Shown: positions 9,402-17,426 of the stretch, piece by piece
How the letters are laid out: each line of letters starts with the position of its first letter
Numbering within the stretch: the stretch's first letter is position 1
Assembly (NCBI GenBank): GCA_965229095.1
Contig: OZ245855.1
Coordinates: 3,968,001 to 4,032,000 of the forward strand
Reading direction: 5' to 3'
DNA from: Taibaiella sp965229095
Lineage (GTDB): Bacteria; Bacteroidota; Bacteroidia; Chitinophagales; Chitinophagaceae
DNA: 64,000 bases
Translations under genes and position numbers: made by a program
The notes under the pieces: model-generated
Database searches by the model: none
What the model was told of the DNA's origin: nothing
Seen by the model: the letters and a program-made list of their open reading frames with translations, nothing else

Positions 9402-9922
9402 CTACATCTTTCCTGATCTACGGAGCTGGCGGCCATGCCCGCGTTATTGCCGATGCCATACAGCTTAACGGCGACAAGATCGTTGCTTTTATCGACGATA
9501 ACCCTGCTGCTACAGTCGTAAATGGTATAAAGGTAAAAAGTTACGATCCGGAAAGCGATAAAGACGCAGTCTTGGTTATCGGTATTGGTAGCAATAGTAC
9601 CAGGGAAAAAATAGGGGCATCGGTCAGGCATAATACTGCTACCGTTATTCATCCCGGTGCCGTCATCGCCGGCAATGTACAGATAGGCGAAGGCACTGTA
9701 GTCCTTGCCAATGCCGTTATCCAGACCGGGGCCATCCTGGGAAAGCATGTGATCGTGAATGCCAATGTTTGTATCGATCATGATGCTGTTATCGAAGACT
9801 ATTGCCATATCTACCCCAACAGCTATATCGGTGGCGGTGCCGTAATCAAAGCAGGTGTTACCATAGAAGCCGGAAGTGTTGTAGTCCGAAACACCATAGT
9901 GGAGGCAGATACCAAAAATTGA
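9398..9922 (+). CDS. PglD/NeuD-like sugar O/N-acyltransferase
   Basis: Starting at the ATG overlapping the previous stop, the 174-residue product has the two-part PglD/NeuD design. A small Rossmann-like N-domain carries YGAGGHARVIADAI at residues 7-20, and a left-handed beta-helix of hexapeptide repeats (VIHPGAVIAGNVQIGEG onward) forms the C-terminus. Such enzymes acetylate amino sugars of surface glycans using acetyl-CoA, with a histidine in the helix domain as base. At 174 residues it is somewhat shorter than the usual ~200, but the helix end appears complete (VVVRNTIVEADTKN). The reading frame extends further upstream inside the previous gene; that extension is rejected because the domain begins at this ATG. 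Confidence 0.85.
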   Translation: MTTSFLIYGAGGHARVIADAIQLNGDKIVAFIDDNPAATVVNGIKVKSYDPESDKDAVLVIGIGSNSTREKIGASVRHNTATVIHPGAVIAGNVQIGEGTVVLANAVIQTGAILGKHVIVNANVCIDHDAVIEDYCHIYPNSYIGGGAVIKAGVTIEAGSVVVRNTIVEADTKN

Positions 9923-10000
9923 ATAACTTCACACTGGTTAAACTTTCAGAACATACATTCGTTATAGATAACGATCGCGCTTGCGGTTATCAGAATCATT

Positions 10001-11092
10001 ATGCGTTATTATATTATTGCCGGTGAAGCCAGCGGAGATCTGCATGGCAGCAACCTGATCAAAGCGCTGCACCGCCAGGACCCCAAAGCAGATATCCGTT
10101 GCTGGGGTGGAGATAAAATGGAAGAGGCTGGTGCCACATTGGTAAAGCACTATCGCGACCTGGCTTTTATGGGCTTCGTGGAAGTGATCCGTCACCTGGG
10201 AACAATCCTCAACAATATCAAATTCTGTAAGCAGGATGTAATGGCGTTTAAACCCGATGTGCTGGTATTGATCGACTATCCCGGCTTTAACCTGCGTATA
10301 GCCGACTGGGCCAGGAAGCAAGGCATCAAAGTATGCTATTACATATCGCCGCAGATATGGGCCTGGAAAGAAGGCCGTATCGAACAGATCAAAAGGTCGG
10401 TCGATAAAATGCTGGTGATCCTACCTTTCGAGCAGGCCTTTTACAACAAGCACAACTATACCGTAACCTATGTAGGGCATCCGCTTACCGAAGTAGTGGA
10501 TGCGGAGCTAAAAAAAGTATCCGCTCCTTTTAGCGACCGCAAAATTATTGCCTTACTACCGGGCAGTCGCAGCCAGGAAATTAAAAAGAAGTTGCCGGTA
10601 ATGCTTTCTATGGTTAAACATTTTCCTACGTACCAGTTTATCATTGCCCAAGCACCGGGCCAGGAAGAAGCTCTGTATAAAGAGTTGATCGCAGGTCTGG
10701 ATGTGATGTTGCTGCGGGGACAAACGTATAGCCTCCTGCAGCAGGCATCGGCGGCATTGGTGACCAGCGGCACTGCTACCTTGGAAACGGCACTGTTTGG
10801 TGTGCCCGAAGTAGTATGCTATAAAGGAAATCCCCTGTCTTTCTGGTTGGCCAAGAAACTGGTTAAAGTAAAATACATATCCCTGGTTAACCTTATACTG
10901 GATAAGCCTGCCCTGAAAGAATTGATCCAGGACGATCTTAACGAGCGGAAGCTGCTGGAGGAGCTCAACGATCTTTTGTCCAATACCGAACGCCGGGAAG
11001 CTTTACAAAGCGATTACACCCGCTTATGGGAATTGCTGGGCAGCGAGAAGGCTTCGGATAAAGCAGCTGCAGAAATAATAGCGATGTTGTAA
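10001..11092 (+). CDS. lpxB: Lipid-A-disaccharide synthase
   Basis: This 363-residue protein opens with MRYYIIAGEASGDLHGSNLI, the hallmark N-terminus of LpxB, and contains YYISPQIWAWKEGRI and the nucleotide-binding LLPGSRSQEIKK and SGTATLETALFGVPEVV blocks. LpxB is a peripheral inner-membrane GT19 enzyme joining UDP-2,3-diacylglucosamine and lipid X to make the lipid A disaccharide. Length agrees with the family. It is followed by a strong terminator at 11096-11136 and then by a convergent LpxD-like gene, so lipid A chemistry is clustered here. Confidence 0.96.
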   Translation: MRYYIIAGEASGDLHGSNLIKALHRQDPKADIRCWGGDKMEEAGATLVKHYRDLAFMGFVEVIRHLGTILNNIKFCKQDVMAFKPDVLVLIDYPGFNLRIADWARKQGIKVCYYISPQIWAWKEGRIEQIKRSVDKMLVILPFEQAFYNKHNYTVTYVGHPLTEVVDAELKKVSAPFSDRKIIALLPGSRSQEIKKKLPVMLSMVKHFPTYQFIIAQAPGQEEALYKELIAGLDVMLLRGQTYSLLQQASAALVTSGTATLETALFGVPEVVCYKGNPLSFWLAKKLVKVKYISLVNLILDKPALKELIQDDLNERKLLEELNDLLSNTERREALQSDYTRLWELLGSEKASDKAAAEIIAML

Positions 11093-11095
11093 AGT

Positions 11096-11136
11096 AAAGG
11101 GGCTTCCACCAATCGCGAAAAGCCCCTTTATTTTTC
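11096..11136 (+). terminator. Rho-independent terminator of lpxB
   Basis: A 10-bp stem (AAAGGGGCTT, 11096-11105, with AAGCCCCTTT, 11120-11129) is followed by ATTTTTC. It lies just after the lpxB stop and ahead of the convergent gene at 11177, so it may also slow transcription from the other side. Confidence 0.75.
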
Positions 11137-11176
11137 TAAAGTTCTCGTATCTCAATACTCATATCTCAATACCCAA

Positions 11177-12121
11177 TTATTCCCCTTTGATCCGGTCCCA
11201 TATCTCGGGTATCCTTTTGATCCAGTTAAGCTCGCGCATCTTGGTCCTTGCTTCTTCCACCGGTGATCCGAAATAAGTCTTACCACCTTCGATCGAAGAG
11301 GCCACGCCGCTCTGGGCGTATACTACAGCACCTTTGCCAATAGTAAGGTCTTTGCTTACACCTACCTGGCCCCAAAGGATCACTTCGTCTTCGATAATCG
11401 CTTTACCACCGATACCCACCTGGGCTGCAAAAAGGCAATTCTTGCCAATCACTGCACCATGGCCTATATGCACATGGTTGTCAATCTTGGTGCCCTGGCC
11501 AATAATGGTATCGCCGCTTACCCCTTTGTCGATTGTAGTACCGGCGCCTATTTCCACATCGTCGTGAATAATAACCCTGCCGCAGCTTTCCAGCTTATCG
11601 TATTGTGATGCCCGCTCCTTCCTTCGCTTGTAATAATAAGCATCGGCGCCGATCACGCTACCTGCATGCAGGATCACATTATCCCCGATCACTGTATGGT
11701 CGTAGATAGTTACATTGGGATGGATAAGACAGTCCTTGCCAATCACCACATGATGGCCTATAAATACGCCGGGCTGTAAATGAGTACCCTCGCCTATTAC
11801 TGCAGTATCACTGATCATTTGCGTAGCCGGTTCAAATGGCCGGAAATGTTTTACCAGTTTAACATAGGCTTCAAAAGGATCGTTGCATACAAAGAGCACT
11901 TTGCCTTCCGGCGCCGTTACTTCTTTGTTGATGATGATGAACGTAGCAGCCGATTCCAGGCATTTGTTATAATACTTTTCAAAATCCACAAAGGAAATAT
12001 CTCCCGGTGTTACCTTATGTATTTCGTTAATGCCCGTTGCTTTAGCTGCTGCATCGCCTATTAGCTTTGCCCCTATAAAATCTGCTATCCATGCAGCAGT
12101 TAAAGGTTGTTCAAAACGCAT
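11177..12121 (-). CDS. LpxD-family UDP-3-O-acylglucosamine N-acyltransferase-like protein
   Basis: This 314-residue protein on the minus strand has an N-terminal uridine-binding-like domain (MRFEQPLTAAWIADFIGAKL) and a long hexapeptide beta-helix with the LpxD core KIDNHVHIGHGAVIGKN, whose histidine should be the catalytic base. The C-terminal helix (MRELNWIKRIPEIWDRI) resembles the acyl-carrier-contacting tail. Proteins of this length and pattern occur in Bacteroidota in addition to canonical LpxD (~345 residues), so it may be a second acyltransferase rather than the lipid A enzyme itself. It is convergent with lpxB and shares the terminator zone. Confidence 0.75.
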   Translation of the reverse strand: MRFEQPLTAAWIADFIGAKLIGDAAAKATGINEIHKVTPGDISFVDFEKYYNKCLESAATFIIINKEVTAPEGKVLFVCNDPFEAYVKLVKHFRPFEPATQMISDTAVIGEGTHLQPGVFIGHHVVIGKDCLIHPNVTIYDHTVIGDNVILHAGSVIGADAYYYKRRKERASQYDKLESCGRVIIHDDVEIGAGTTIDKGVSGDTIIGQGTKIDNHVHIGHGAVIGKNCLFAAQVGIGGKAIIEDEVILWGQVGVSKDLTIGKGAVVYAQSGVASSIEGGKTYFGSPVEEARTKMRELNWIKRIPEIWDRIKGE

Positions 12122-12480
12122 GTCTGTATTGTTTTAGAACTGCAAAGATACTATGCGCTATTGAGAATACATGATGGAAAAAGCGGCAGCGATAACCTGC
12201 ATAAAGTTACAGGAAAAGCTACCATCTTCGTTATGACAACACAGGAAACGGATGCAATAGCAGCTACAAGAAGCTTAGCGTTATCCACATTTTTTCTTCT
12301 TTTGTGAATATTTTTTTTCAAAAAATTTTTCAAACAAAAAAATACTTATTAATATTGTGTAAACATTGGTACTTACTAACCCCTCCTCATAAAAGTCCCG
12401 GCACCACAAATGCCGGGCTTTTTCTTTTTACAAAGCTGAAACCCTTTCCTGTAGCGCTTTTTACTATACCTAATTTAGTT
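12122..12480. other. Divergent intergenic region, 359 bp, A/T-rich with an orphan terminator
   Basis: No protein gene is convincing here. The region holds a very A/T-rich centre (12300-12345), a TAATATTG box at 12350-12357 (7 of 8 to TAnnTTTG with one mismatch) and an intrinsic terminator at 12397-12430. That terminator belongs to no visible gene. Confidence 0.5.
12397..12430 (+). terminator. Orphan intrinsic terminator upstream of the pseudouridine synthase
   Basis: The stem CCCGGCA (12397-12403) pairs with TGCCGGG (12411-12417) around a 7-base loop and is followed by a T-rich tract. It points along the + strand about 50 bases before the next start codon. It could be an attenuator in the leader of that gene or the end of a ~60-nt small RNA. 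Confidence 0.6.
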
Positions 12481-13080
12481 ATGTATATGGCACACGATTA
12501 CTATGTTTTTTATAAGCCCTTCCAGGTGCTCTGCCAGTTTTCGGCCGAAGGAGATAAAAAAACGCTTGCGGATTTCTTTCCCGGCGTCAAAAAAGATGTG
12601 TACCCGGTTGGGCGGCTCGACTTCGATAGCGAAGGTCTGTTGCTGCTTACCAACGATAAGCAGCTCAATCACCAGTTATTGAATCCGCTCTTCGTACACC
12701 AGCGCGAATACTGGGCCCAGGTAGAAGGCATTCCCGATGAAAATGCTTTGCAGGTATTGCGCCAGGGAACAAGCATTAATGTCGACGGTAAAATGTACCG
12801 GACCAAGCCGGCAAAGGTCAACTGGATGCAAACAGAACCATTGGTCCCGGAACGTAATCCGCCTATACGCTTCCGGCAGCATATACCAACCTCATGGCTT
12901 TCGCTTACGTTGATAGAAGGCAAGAACAGGCAAGTACGCAAGATGACGGCTTCCGTCAACCTGCCTACGCTAAGGTTGATACGCTACAGCATCGGCAGCG
13001 TACGCCTGGATCATATGCAGCCGGGCGACATCATTAAAATGGGTGCTTCGGTAAGAGAAAGATTATTGGAACGGAAGTAA
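12481..13080 (+). CDS. rRNA pseudouridine synthase, RsuA/RluE family
   Basis: The 199-residue product (ATG at 12481; a second ATG at 12487 is equally possible) carries the RsuA-family core. This includes YYVFYKPFQVLCQF near the start and YPVGRLDFDSEGLLLLTND at 41-59, where the aspartate of GRLD is the catalytic residue. Later family blocks include EGKNRQVRKMTA and a closing LPTLRLIRYSIGSVRL. There is no S4 domain ahead of the catalytic domain, which resembles RluE (YmfC) more than RsuA or RluB. The predicted role is isomerisation of a single uridine in 23S rRNA. A longer open frame reaches 12304 but its extra residues look non-coding. Confidence 0.88.
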   Translation: MYMAHDYYVFYKPFQVLCQFSAEGDKKTLADFFPGVKKDVYPVGRLDFDSEGLLLLTNDKQLNHQLLNPLFVHQREYWAQVEGIPDENALQVLRQGTSINVDGKMYRTKPAKVNWMQTEPLVPERNPPIRFRQHIPTSWLSLTLIEGKNRQVRKMTASVNLPTLRLIRYSIGSVRLDHMQPGDIIKMGASVRERLLERK

Positions 13081-13093
13081 ACACCTACTTTTG
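13066..13093 (+). promoter_or_regulatory. Bacteroidota-type promoter for the thioredoxin-like gene
   Basis: TTG at 13066-13068 and TACTTTTG at 13086-13093 are 17 bases apart and agree with the phylum's -33/-7 pattern. The following ATG is at 13115, leaving a leader of about 15 bases. The -33 part lies inside the end of the upstream gene. Confidence 0.5.
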
Positions 13094-13114
13094 AAGCCCC
13101 AAAAACATTACACA

Positions 13115-13708
13115 ATGACGACTCCATTTGAAACAGCGAAACAGCATTGGACTTATACACAATTTGAACAGTTGCTCGAAGAGCTGATGGCTGAAGGAAA
13201 AACGACCGGCAGCAAACAAAGCGAAGAGTATCTTTTCTATGCTAAATTAAACCTGCAACGCATGCACCGTTGGGACAAAACCTTTACACTACGCGAAGAT
13301 GTGCTGCAAAAAATAAAAACGGTAGCACCGCAGGAATGGTGGGTGATCACCGAAGGCTGGTGCGGCGATAGTGCGCAGAACCTGCCTGCACTGGCAAAAA
13401 TGGCTGAAGCGTCGGAAGGGAACATACAATTGCGTATCGTGCTGCGCGACGATAACCCTACGATCATGGATCAATATCTTACCGGCACTTCCAAAAGTAT
13501 TCCCATACTGGCCGCTTTCGATAAGGAAGGCAAAGAGCTGTTCCGCTGGGGCCCGCGCCCCGAGGCTGCCCAGGCCTTAATGACCGCCTGGAAAAATAAC
13601 CCTGTTCCGGTTGCTTTCGAGGAGTTTGAAAAGGAAATGCATACCTGGTACACCAGGGATAAAGGCAATGCCTTACAGGACGAAATCATGCACCTATTGC
13701 AAAATTGA
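13115..13708 (+). CDS. Thioredoxin-fold family protein with a single active-site cysteine
   Basis: The 197-residue protein resembles the thioredoxin-like family found in Bacillota and Bacteroidota that carries a WCGDS motif; here the motif reads EGWCGDSAQNLPAL. The second cysteine of the usual CxxC is a serine, so a classical dithiol-disulfide cycle is unlikely, though a monothiol role is possible. The rest of the thioredoxin fold is recognisable, including the cis-proline region SKSIPILAAFD and a glycine before the last strand. No signal peptide is seen, so it should be cytoplasmic. The ATG at 13115 is preferred over an upstream TTG at 13091. Its own promoter-like sequence lies immediately upstream. 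Confidence 0.8.
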   Translation: MTTPFETAKQHWTYTQFEQLLEELMAEGKTTGSKQSEEYLFYAKLNLQRMHRWDKTFTLREDVLQKIKTVAPQEWWVITEGWCGDSAQNLPALAKMAEASEGNIQLRIVLRDDNPTIMDQYLTGTSKSIPILAAFDKEGKELFRWGPRPEAAQALMTAWKNNPVPVAFEEFEKEMHTWYTRDKGNALQDEIMHLLQN

Positions 13709-13742
13709 TGCATATCAAGGCGCTTCTTTATTTTTCATTGCT

Positions 13743-13750
13743 TACTTTTG
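13743..13750 (+). promoter_or_regulatory. Promoter -7 box for adk
   Basis: TACTTTTG matches TAnnTTTG exactly and stands 36 bases before the adk start codon in the only gap between two same-strand genes. A -33 TTG at the proper spacing was not found. Confidence 0.45.
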
Positions 13751-13785
13751 CGCTGCATTCATTGCGAAAATAATTTTGATAGCCT

Positions 13786-14358
13786 ATGTTTAATTTAATA
13801 CTATTTGGTCCCCCAGGCGCAGGAAAAGGTACACAATCGGAGAAGCTGATCGGGAAATACAAATTGGTGCACATATCCACCGGCGATATCTTCAGGGCCC
13901 ATATCCAGCAGGAAACAGAGCTGGGAAAAAAAGTAAATGAACTGATCGCAAGCGGCGAGCTGGTGCCCGATGCTATTACGATAGCTATGCTGGAAGAGGA
14001 GATCGAAAAAAATCCGGATGCAAAGGGTTTTATCTTCGATGGCTTTCCCCGTACTGTAGCCCAGGCCGAAGCGCTGGATAAATTCCTCGAAAGCAGGGGC
14101 AATAAAATTGCCGGTGTGATCGCCCTGGACGTGAATGAAGAAGAACTGAGGAAACGCATAGCCGAAAGGCAGAAAGTAAGCGGCAGAGCCGACGACGCCG
14201 CCGAAAAGCTGGTCAAAAGGATCGATGAATACTTCAACAAGACCGTACACGTATTGCCTTATTACGAAGCACAGGGCAAGCTGACCCGTGTAAATGGTAT
14301 CGGGGAGATAGAAACGATCTTCGGTGACCTTTGTACCGTGATCGACAGCTACCAATAG
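13786..14358 (+). CDS. adk: Adenylate kinase
   Basis: The 190-residue product begins MFNLILFGPPGAGKGTQSEK, the P-loop of adenylate kinase. It also has the AMP-binding region (VHISTGDIFRAHI), the signature FDGFPRTVAQAEAL and the arginine-bearing RADD and VKRIDEY elements. It is the short form, with a small LID lacking zinc cysteines. The enzyme equilibrates ATP, ADP and AMP in the cytoplasm. It precedes obgE, separated by a terminator, so the two are probably separate transcripts. Confidence 0.97.
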   Translation: MFNLILFGPPGAGKGTQSEKLIGKYKLVHISTGDIFRAHIQQETELGKKVNELIASGELVPDAITIAMLEEEIEKNPDAKGFIFDGFPRTVAQAEALDKFLESRGNKIAGVIALDVNEEELRKRIAERQKVSGRADDAAEKLVKRIDEYFNKTVHVLPYYEAQGKLTRVNGIGEIETIFGDLCTVIDSYQ

Positions 14359-14381
14359 TTGTACTTATAAACGATTTCCAG

Positions 14382-14416
14382 GAGGGGCCCCGCATTGCAG
14401 GGCCTCTTCCCGTTTT
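14382..14416 (+). terminator. Terminator after adk
   Basis: GAGGGGCCC (14382-14390) pairs with GGGCCTC (14400-14406) around a 9-base loop, with CCCGTTTT following. The stem has one unpaired G and a modest T tract. Confidence 0.6.
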
Positions 14417-14521
14417 AAACCGCTATTGACGCCGTTTATGAGCTTATCACTGCCGATGAGGAAAAAATACAGCATCTTTGCAGCTTAATTGCGGTGTACT
14501 GCACCGAAATGAATACGATTA

Positions 14522-15538
14522 ATGGATAAAGCGAATTTTGTAGATTATATCCGCATTTTCTGCCGCAGCGGTAAAGGCGGCGCGGGCAGTATGCACTTTG
14601 CACACACAAAGTACAACGCCAACGCAGGCCCTGACGGCGGCGACGGCGGCCGTGGCGGACATATCATCTTAAAGGGAAACACACAGCTCTGGACCTTATT
14701 GCACCTGCGCTATTACAAGCACGTACATGCTGAGGACGGGGAGAAGGGAAGCGGTGATAACTGTACCGGCCGCAGCGGTAAAGATATTATTATCGAAGTG
14801 CCGCTGGGTACTATTGCCAAAGATGCAGAAACCGGCGTTGTAGAAGCGGAAATACTGGAACACGGCCAGGAAGTGATCTGGCTGCCCGGCGGACAAGGTG
14901 GTAAAGGCAATACCTTTTTTAAATCACCTACCAACCAGGCGCCCGAATATGCGCAACCAGGTGGCCCCGGTCAGGAAGCCTATAAATTCCTGGAATTAAA
15001 AGTACTAGCCGATGTAGGCCTGGTGGGTTTTCCCAATGCAGGAAAATCTACCTTGCTTTCCACGATCTCGGCGGCCCGGCCCAAGATTGCCAATTATGCT
15101 TTTACTACCCTTACTCCGCAGTTGGGTATGGTGGCCTACAGGGGCGAACAGTCTTTCTGCGTAGCCGACCTGCCAGGTATTATCGAAGGCGCGGCCGAAG
15201 GCAAAGGCCTGGGGCATCGTTTCCTGCGTCATATCGAACGTAATTCCGTATTGTTGTTCCTTATCCCTGCCGATAGCGAAGATCATAAAAAGGAATTCAA
15301 TATCCTGTACCATGAGCTGGAGCAATACAATCCCGAGCTGTTGCATAAAAAAATGATCATTGCCGTAAGTAAAAGCGATATGCTGGATGATGAGCTGAAG
15401 GCGGAGATCGGGAAGGAGCTGCCAGCAAACGTACCGCATCTGTTCATCTCCTCAGTAACGAACCAGGGTATCCAGCAATTAAAAGATGTATTGTGGACGG
15501 CGCTTAACGAGAAAGAAGCGGAAACCAAGGCCGGCTAA
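14522..15538 (+). CDS. obgE: GTPase ObgE/CgtA
   Basis: This 338-residue GTPase has the Gly-rich Obg fold at its N-terminus (DGGDGGRGGHIIL, GQGGKGNTFF) followed by a G domain with P-loop GFPNAGKST, the TTL switch region, DLPGIIEGAAEGKGLG and the VSKSDM specificity motif. Obg proteins bind the 50S ribosomal subunit and link ribosome assembly to growth control. The C-terminal extension of some Obgs is absent, which is usual in Bacteroidota. A CATCTTTG box at 14473-14480, one base off the -7 consensus, lies 40 bases upstream. Confidence 0.96.
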   Translation: MDKANFVDYIRIFCRSGKGGAGSMHFAHTKYNANAGPDGGDGGRGGHIILKGNTQLWTLLHLRYYKHVHAEDGEKGSGDNCTGRSGKDIIIEVPLGTIAKDAETGVVEAEILEHGQEVIWLPGGQGGKGNTFFKSPTNQAPEYAQPGGPGQEAYKFLELKVLADVGLVGFPNAGKSTLLSTISAARPKIANYAFTTLTPQLGMVAYRGEQSFCVADLPGIIEGAAEGKGLGHRFLRHIERNSVLLFLIPADSEDHKKEFNILYHELEQYNPELLHKKMIIAVSKSDMLDDELKAEIGKELPANVPHLFISSVTNQGIQQLKDVLWTALNEKEAETKAG

Positions 15539-15577
15539 AATTTCCCGATTGTGAAAGCGACGCCGGAAAAGAACAAT

Positions 15578-15585
15578 TATATTTG
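15578..15585 (+). promoter_or_regulatory. Promoter -7 box of the small membrane-protein gene
   Basis: TATATTTG is a full match to TAnnTTTG, 20 bases upstream of the ATG at 15606. A TTG at 15549-15551 lies slightly too far away (26 bases) to be a good -33 element. Confidence 0.45.
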
Positions 15586-15605
15586 CCCTCATTCGTAAAG
15601 AGAAC

Positions 15606-15977
15606 ATGAAGAGCTGTTGCAAAGAAGCAAGCGATCCGCAGGATGACGAGGATGTTTCCACACAGCCTGCCGGAGGTGAAAAACCAGGCTGGCTTTCGAG
15701 GCTGAAACATAAATGGCAAGTAAAGAACATACTACAGGTTGTTCTTATCCTCTGCACCTTTGCATTGGGCGGCTCGGCCTGCGGTTACCTTGGCCGTAAG
15801 ATCATGCACTTCGTCGATCCCGGCCACCATGTGCTTTGGGTAATCGTTTATATACTCCTGGTTACTATACTCTGGCCCTTATGCGTACTGATCGTAAGCA
15901 TACCCATGGGCCAGTTCCACTTCTTTACCAAATACCTCAAAAAGCTGGGCAGACGCATTGCCGGCCGTAAAAATTAA
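15606..15977 (+). CDS. Small two-helix membrane protein (resembles DUF6787)
   Basis: This 123-residue protein has a charged N-terminal tail of about 40 residues, an amphipathic LSRLKHKWQVKN segment and two membrane helices (about 42-60 and 76-98), then a basic C-terminus rich in Lys and Arg. The pattern CGYLGRKIMHF ... WPLCVLIVSIPMGQFHFF is one I associate with small Bacteroidota membrane proteins of the DUF6787 type; that name is from memory and not certain. Function is unknown. Its stop codon overlaps the convergent recO stop by 4 bases (15974-15977), leaving no terminator between them. Confidence 0.75.
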   Translation: MKSCCKEASDPQDDEDVSTQPAGGEKPGWLSRLKHKWQVKNILQVVLILCTFALGGSACGYLGRKIMHFVDPGHHVLWVIVYILLVTILWPLCVLIVSIPMGQFHFFTKYLKKLGRRIAGRKN

Positions 15978-16708
15978 TAAAGAATCGCAGTGATGATGGA
16001 CAGGGACCGCAGCTCCCTGAAATGCGGCACGTGCAACTGCAAAAAGGCCAGGTAGTATTGCAGCATCTTTTTGCGTTCGGTTCCGGTCATAGTTACTATT
16101 CCGATTGCTTCAAAAGAGGTTGCTTTATTCAACTCACTCATCAGCCTGGCTTCCTCCCCGCTGATAAAAGGTGGGTATTGCGAATGCTCCTCTGAGAAAC
16201 GCCCTTCATGAAGGTCAACATGGCTATACGTTTCGCTGTATGTGCCCGACAAAAAATAACCGGATAATTTAGCCGACTGGATAATGAAGTACAGGGGGAA
16301 ATTGGCGATTCCCACCCTCGGCGCATCATCCAGGCGTATGAGGTAATTTTTGAGGAAAGAAAATAACTCGGGTTGCGGATCATGCGCCGCAAGCAATTGC
16401 GTTACTACCTCTATGGCAAAAAGTGCTACCCCGTTCTTGACCACATCTTCCTGGAGACTTTGGTAAAATAAAGCAGCCGTATATTCTTTGATCGTCTGAA
16501 GATTTTTCTGCGGCTGTTCATACACGACCATATCCAATATAGAAGAAGGGAACAAGGTATTGGCCTTCCGGGAACGCGTTTTGCCGCTGCGTACCCCTTT
16601 TACCATATAAGATTGAACGCCGAGTAATTCGGTGAACACGGTACAGATAAGGCTTGTTTCGCCATACTTTACCGTCCGTAAAATAATACCCTGTGTTTTA
16701 TGCACCAT
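15974..16708 (-). CDS. recO: DNA repair protein RecO
   Basis: The 244-residue minus-strand product begins MVHKTQGIILRTVKYGETSLI, the OB-fold opening of RecO. It continues with KGVRSGKTRSRKANTLFPSSI and a helical C-terminal domain. RecO helps RecR load RecA on SSB-coated single-stranded DNA and anneals complementary strands. The zinc-finger cysteines of some RecO proteins are not obvious here. Upstream lies a 718-bp gap that contains a dispersed repeat. Confidence 0.9.
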   Translation of the reverse strand: MVHKTQGIILRTVKYGETSLICTVFTELLGVQSYMVKGVRSGKTRSRKANTLFPSSILDMVVYEQPQKNLQTIKEYTAALFYQSLQEDVVKNGVALFAIEVVTQLLAAHDPQPELFSFLKNYLIRLDDAPRVGIANFPLYFIIQSAKLSGYFLSGTYSETYSHVDLHEGRFSEEHSQYPPFISGEEARLMSELNKATSFEAIGIVTMTGTERKKMLQYYLAFLQLHVPHFRELRSLSIITAILY

Positions 16709-17426
16709 GAATCTTCAAAAAGCGTTTTACCAAACGACAAGTAAAAGTACCAACAATTCTTTGCCTCCCCTATTTTTCCACCTTATCGCTAGGTTTCCTG
16801 CAGTGCTTAAGAACGGGTGTAAGCGTACTGCAGTTCATGGTGAGGAATGATACATTATGCTGCAATCATAGTTTAATGACATTGTCCCGGCAGGTCTACG
16901 GAGAAACTGAAGGGTCTTAATAGCTGAGCGATAAGAGTGCCCAAGATCCCTCATTTCACAAGCTGCGAAAGCTACATTCGGCATGACAGCGTGCGTGCTG
17001 CGGGATGGTACTGTTTTTCTTTGTTGCAGCATTGCGAAGCAATAATATACGCGATCTGTTCCCTTTGCCTGGTAATACCTTAAATCGCGTCATCCAGAAC
17101 GAAGCTTTAGCGTAGTGAAGGATCTTGATCGCTAAAACACCAAGAGGAATTGTACATTTCGGTATAATTATAGCGTAGCGACATTAGCATTGTTGATCAA
17201 AATGGGCAATGAACAGAATCTCCTATTAATCAGCGGGGCTACTTAATATGTCATTGGCAGCGGAGTCGAACCATGGGAAGCTGTCGTGTTGGTGACCTGT
17301 TGCTGGCAGCAGCGCGAAGACACAACGTTGCTGCGGAGCACATCTGTTATGTAGCATTGCAGAAAAAAATACATCTTTCCAACCTCCGGCTCCGTTGCTG
17401 CATCTTGACTATAAATACTGTTCTTT
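16709..17426. other. 718-bp gene-free region containing a dispersed repeat
   Basis: Short open frames exist on both strands, but none has a recognisable product and some coincide with a repeat copy (16928-17134) that recurs inverted at 34003-34216. I saw no tRNA, no other RNA gene and no terminator. The last 130 bases before the gene at 17427 lack a clear TAnnTTTG box. Confidence 0.5.
16928..17134 (-). repeat. Dispersed MITE-like repeat, copy A
   Basis: Read on the minus strand, this ~207-bp stretch aligns along its length with 34003-34216 on the plus strand (by eye roughly four of five bases). Each copy is bounded by imperfect inverted arms of about 40 bases, starting near GATCCTTCACT and ending near GAGGGATCT, with GGATGAC/GTCATCC on the inner sides. 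The layout resembles non-coding palindromic or MITE-like elements. Frames running through it are not conserved as proteins. Confidence 0.75.

Noticed and set aside
16835..17032. Small open frame sharing peptide-like text with one at 33993-34376
   Set aside because: The resemblance comes from the dispersed DNA repeat itself; frames start and end differently and include stops in other copies' arms.
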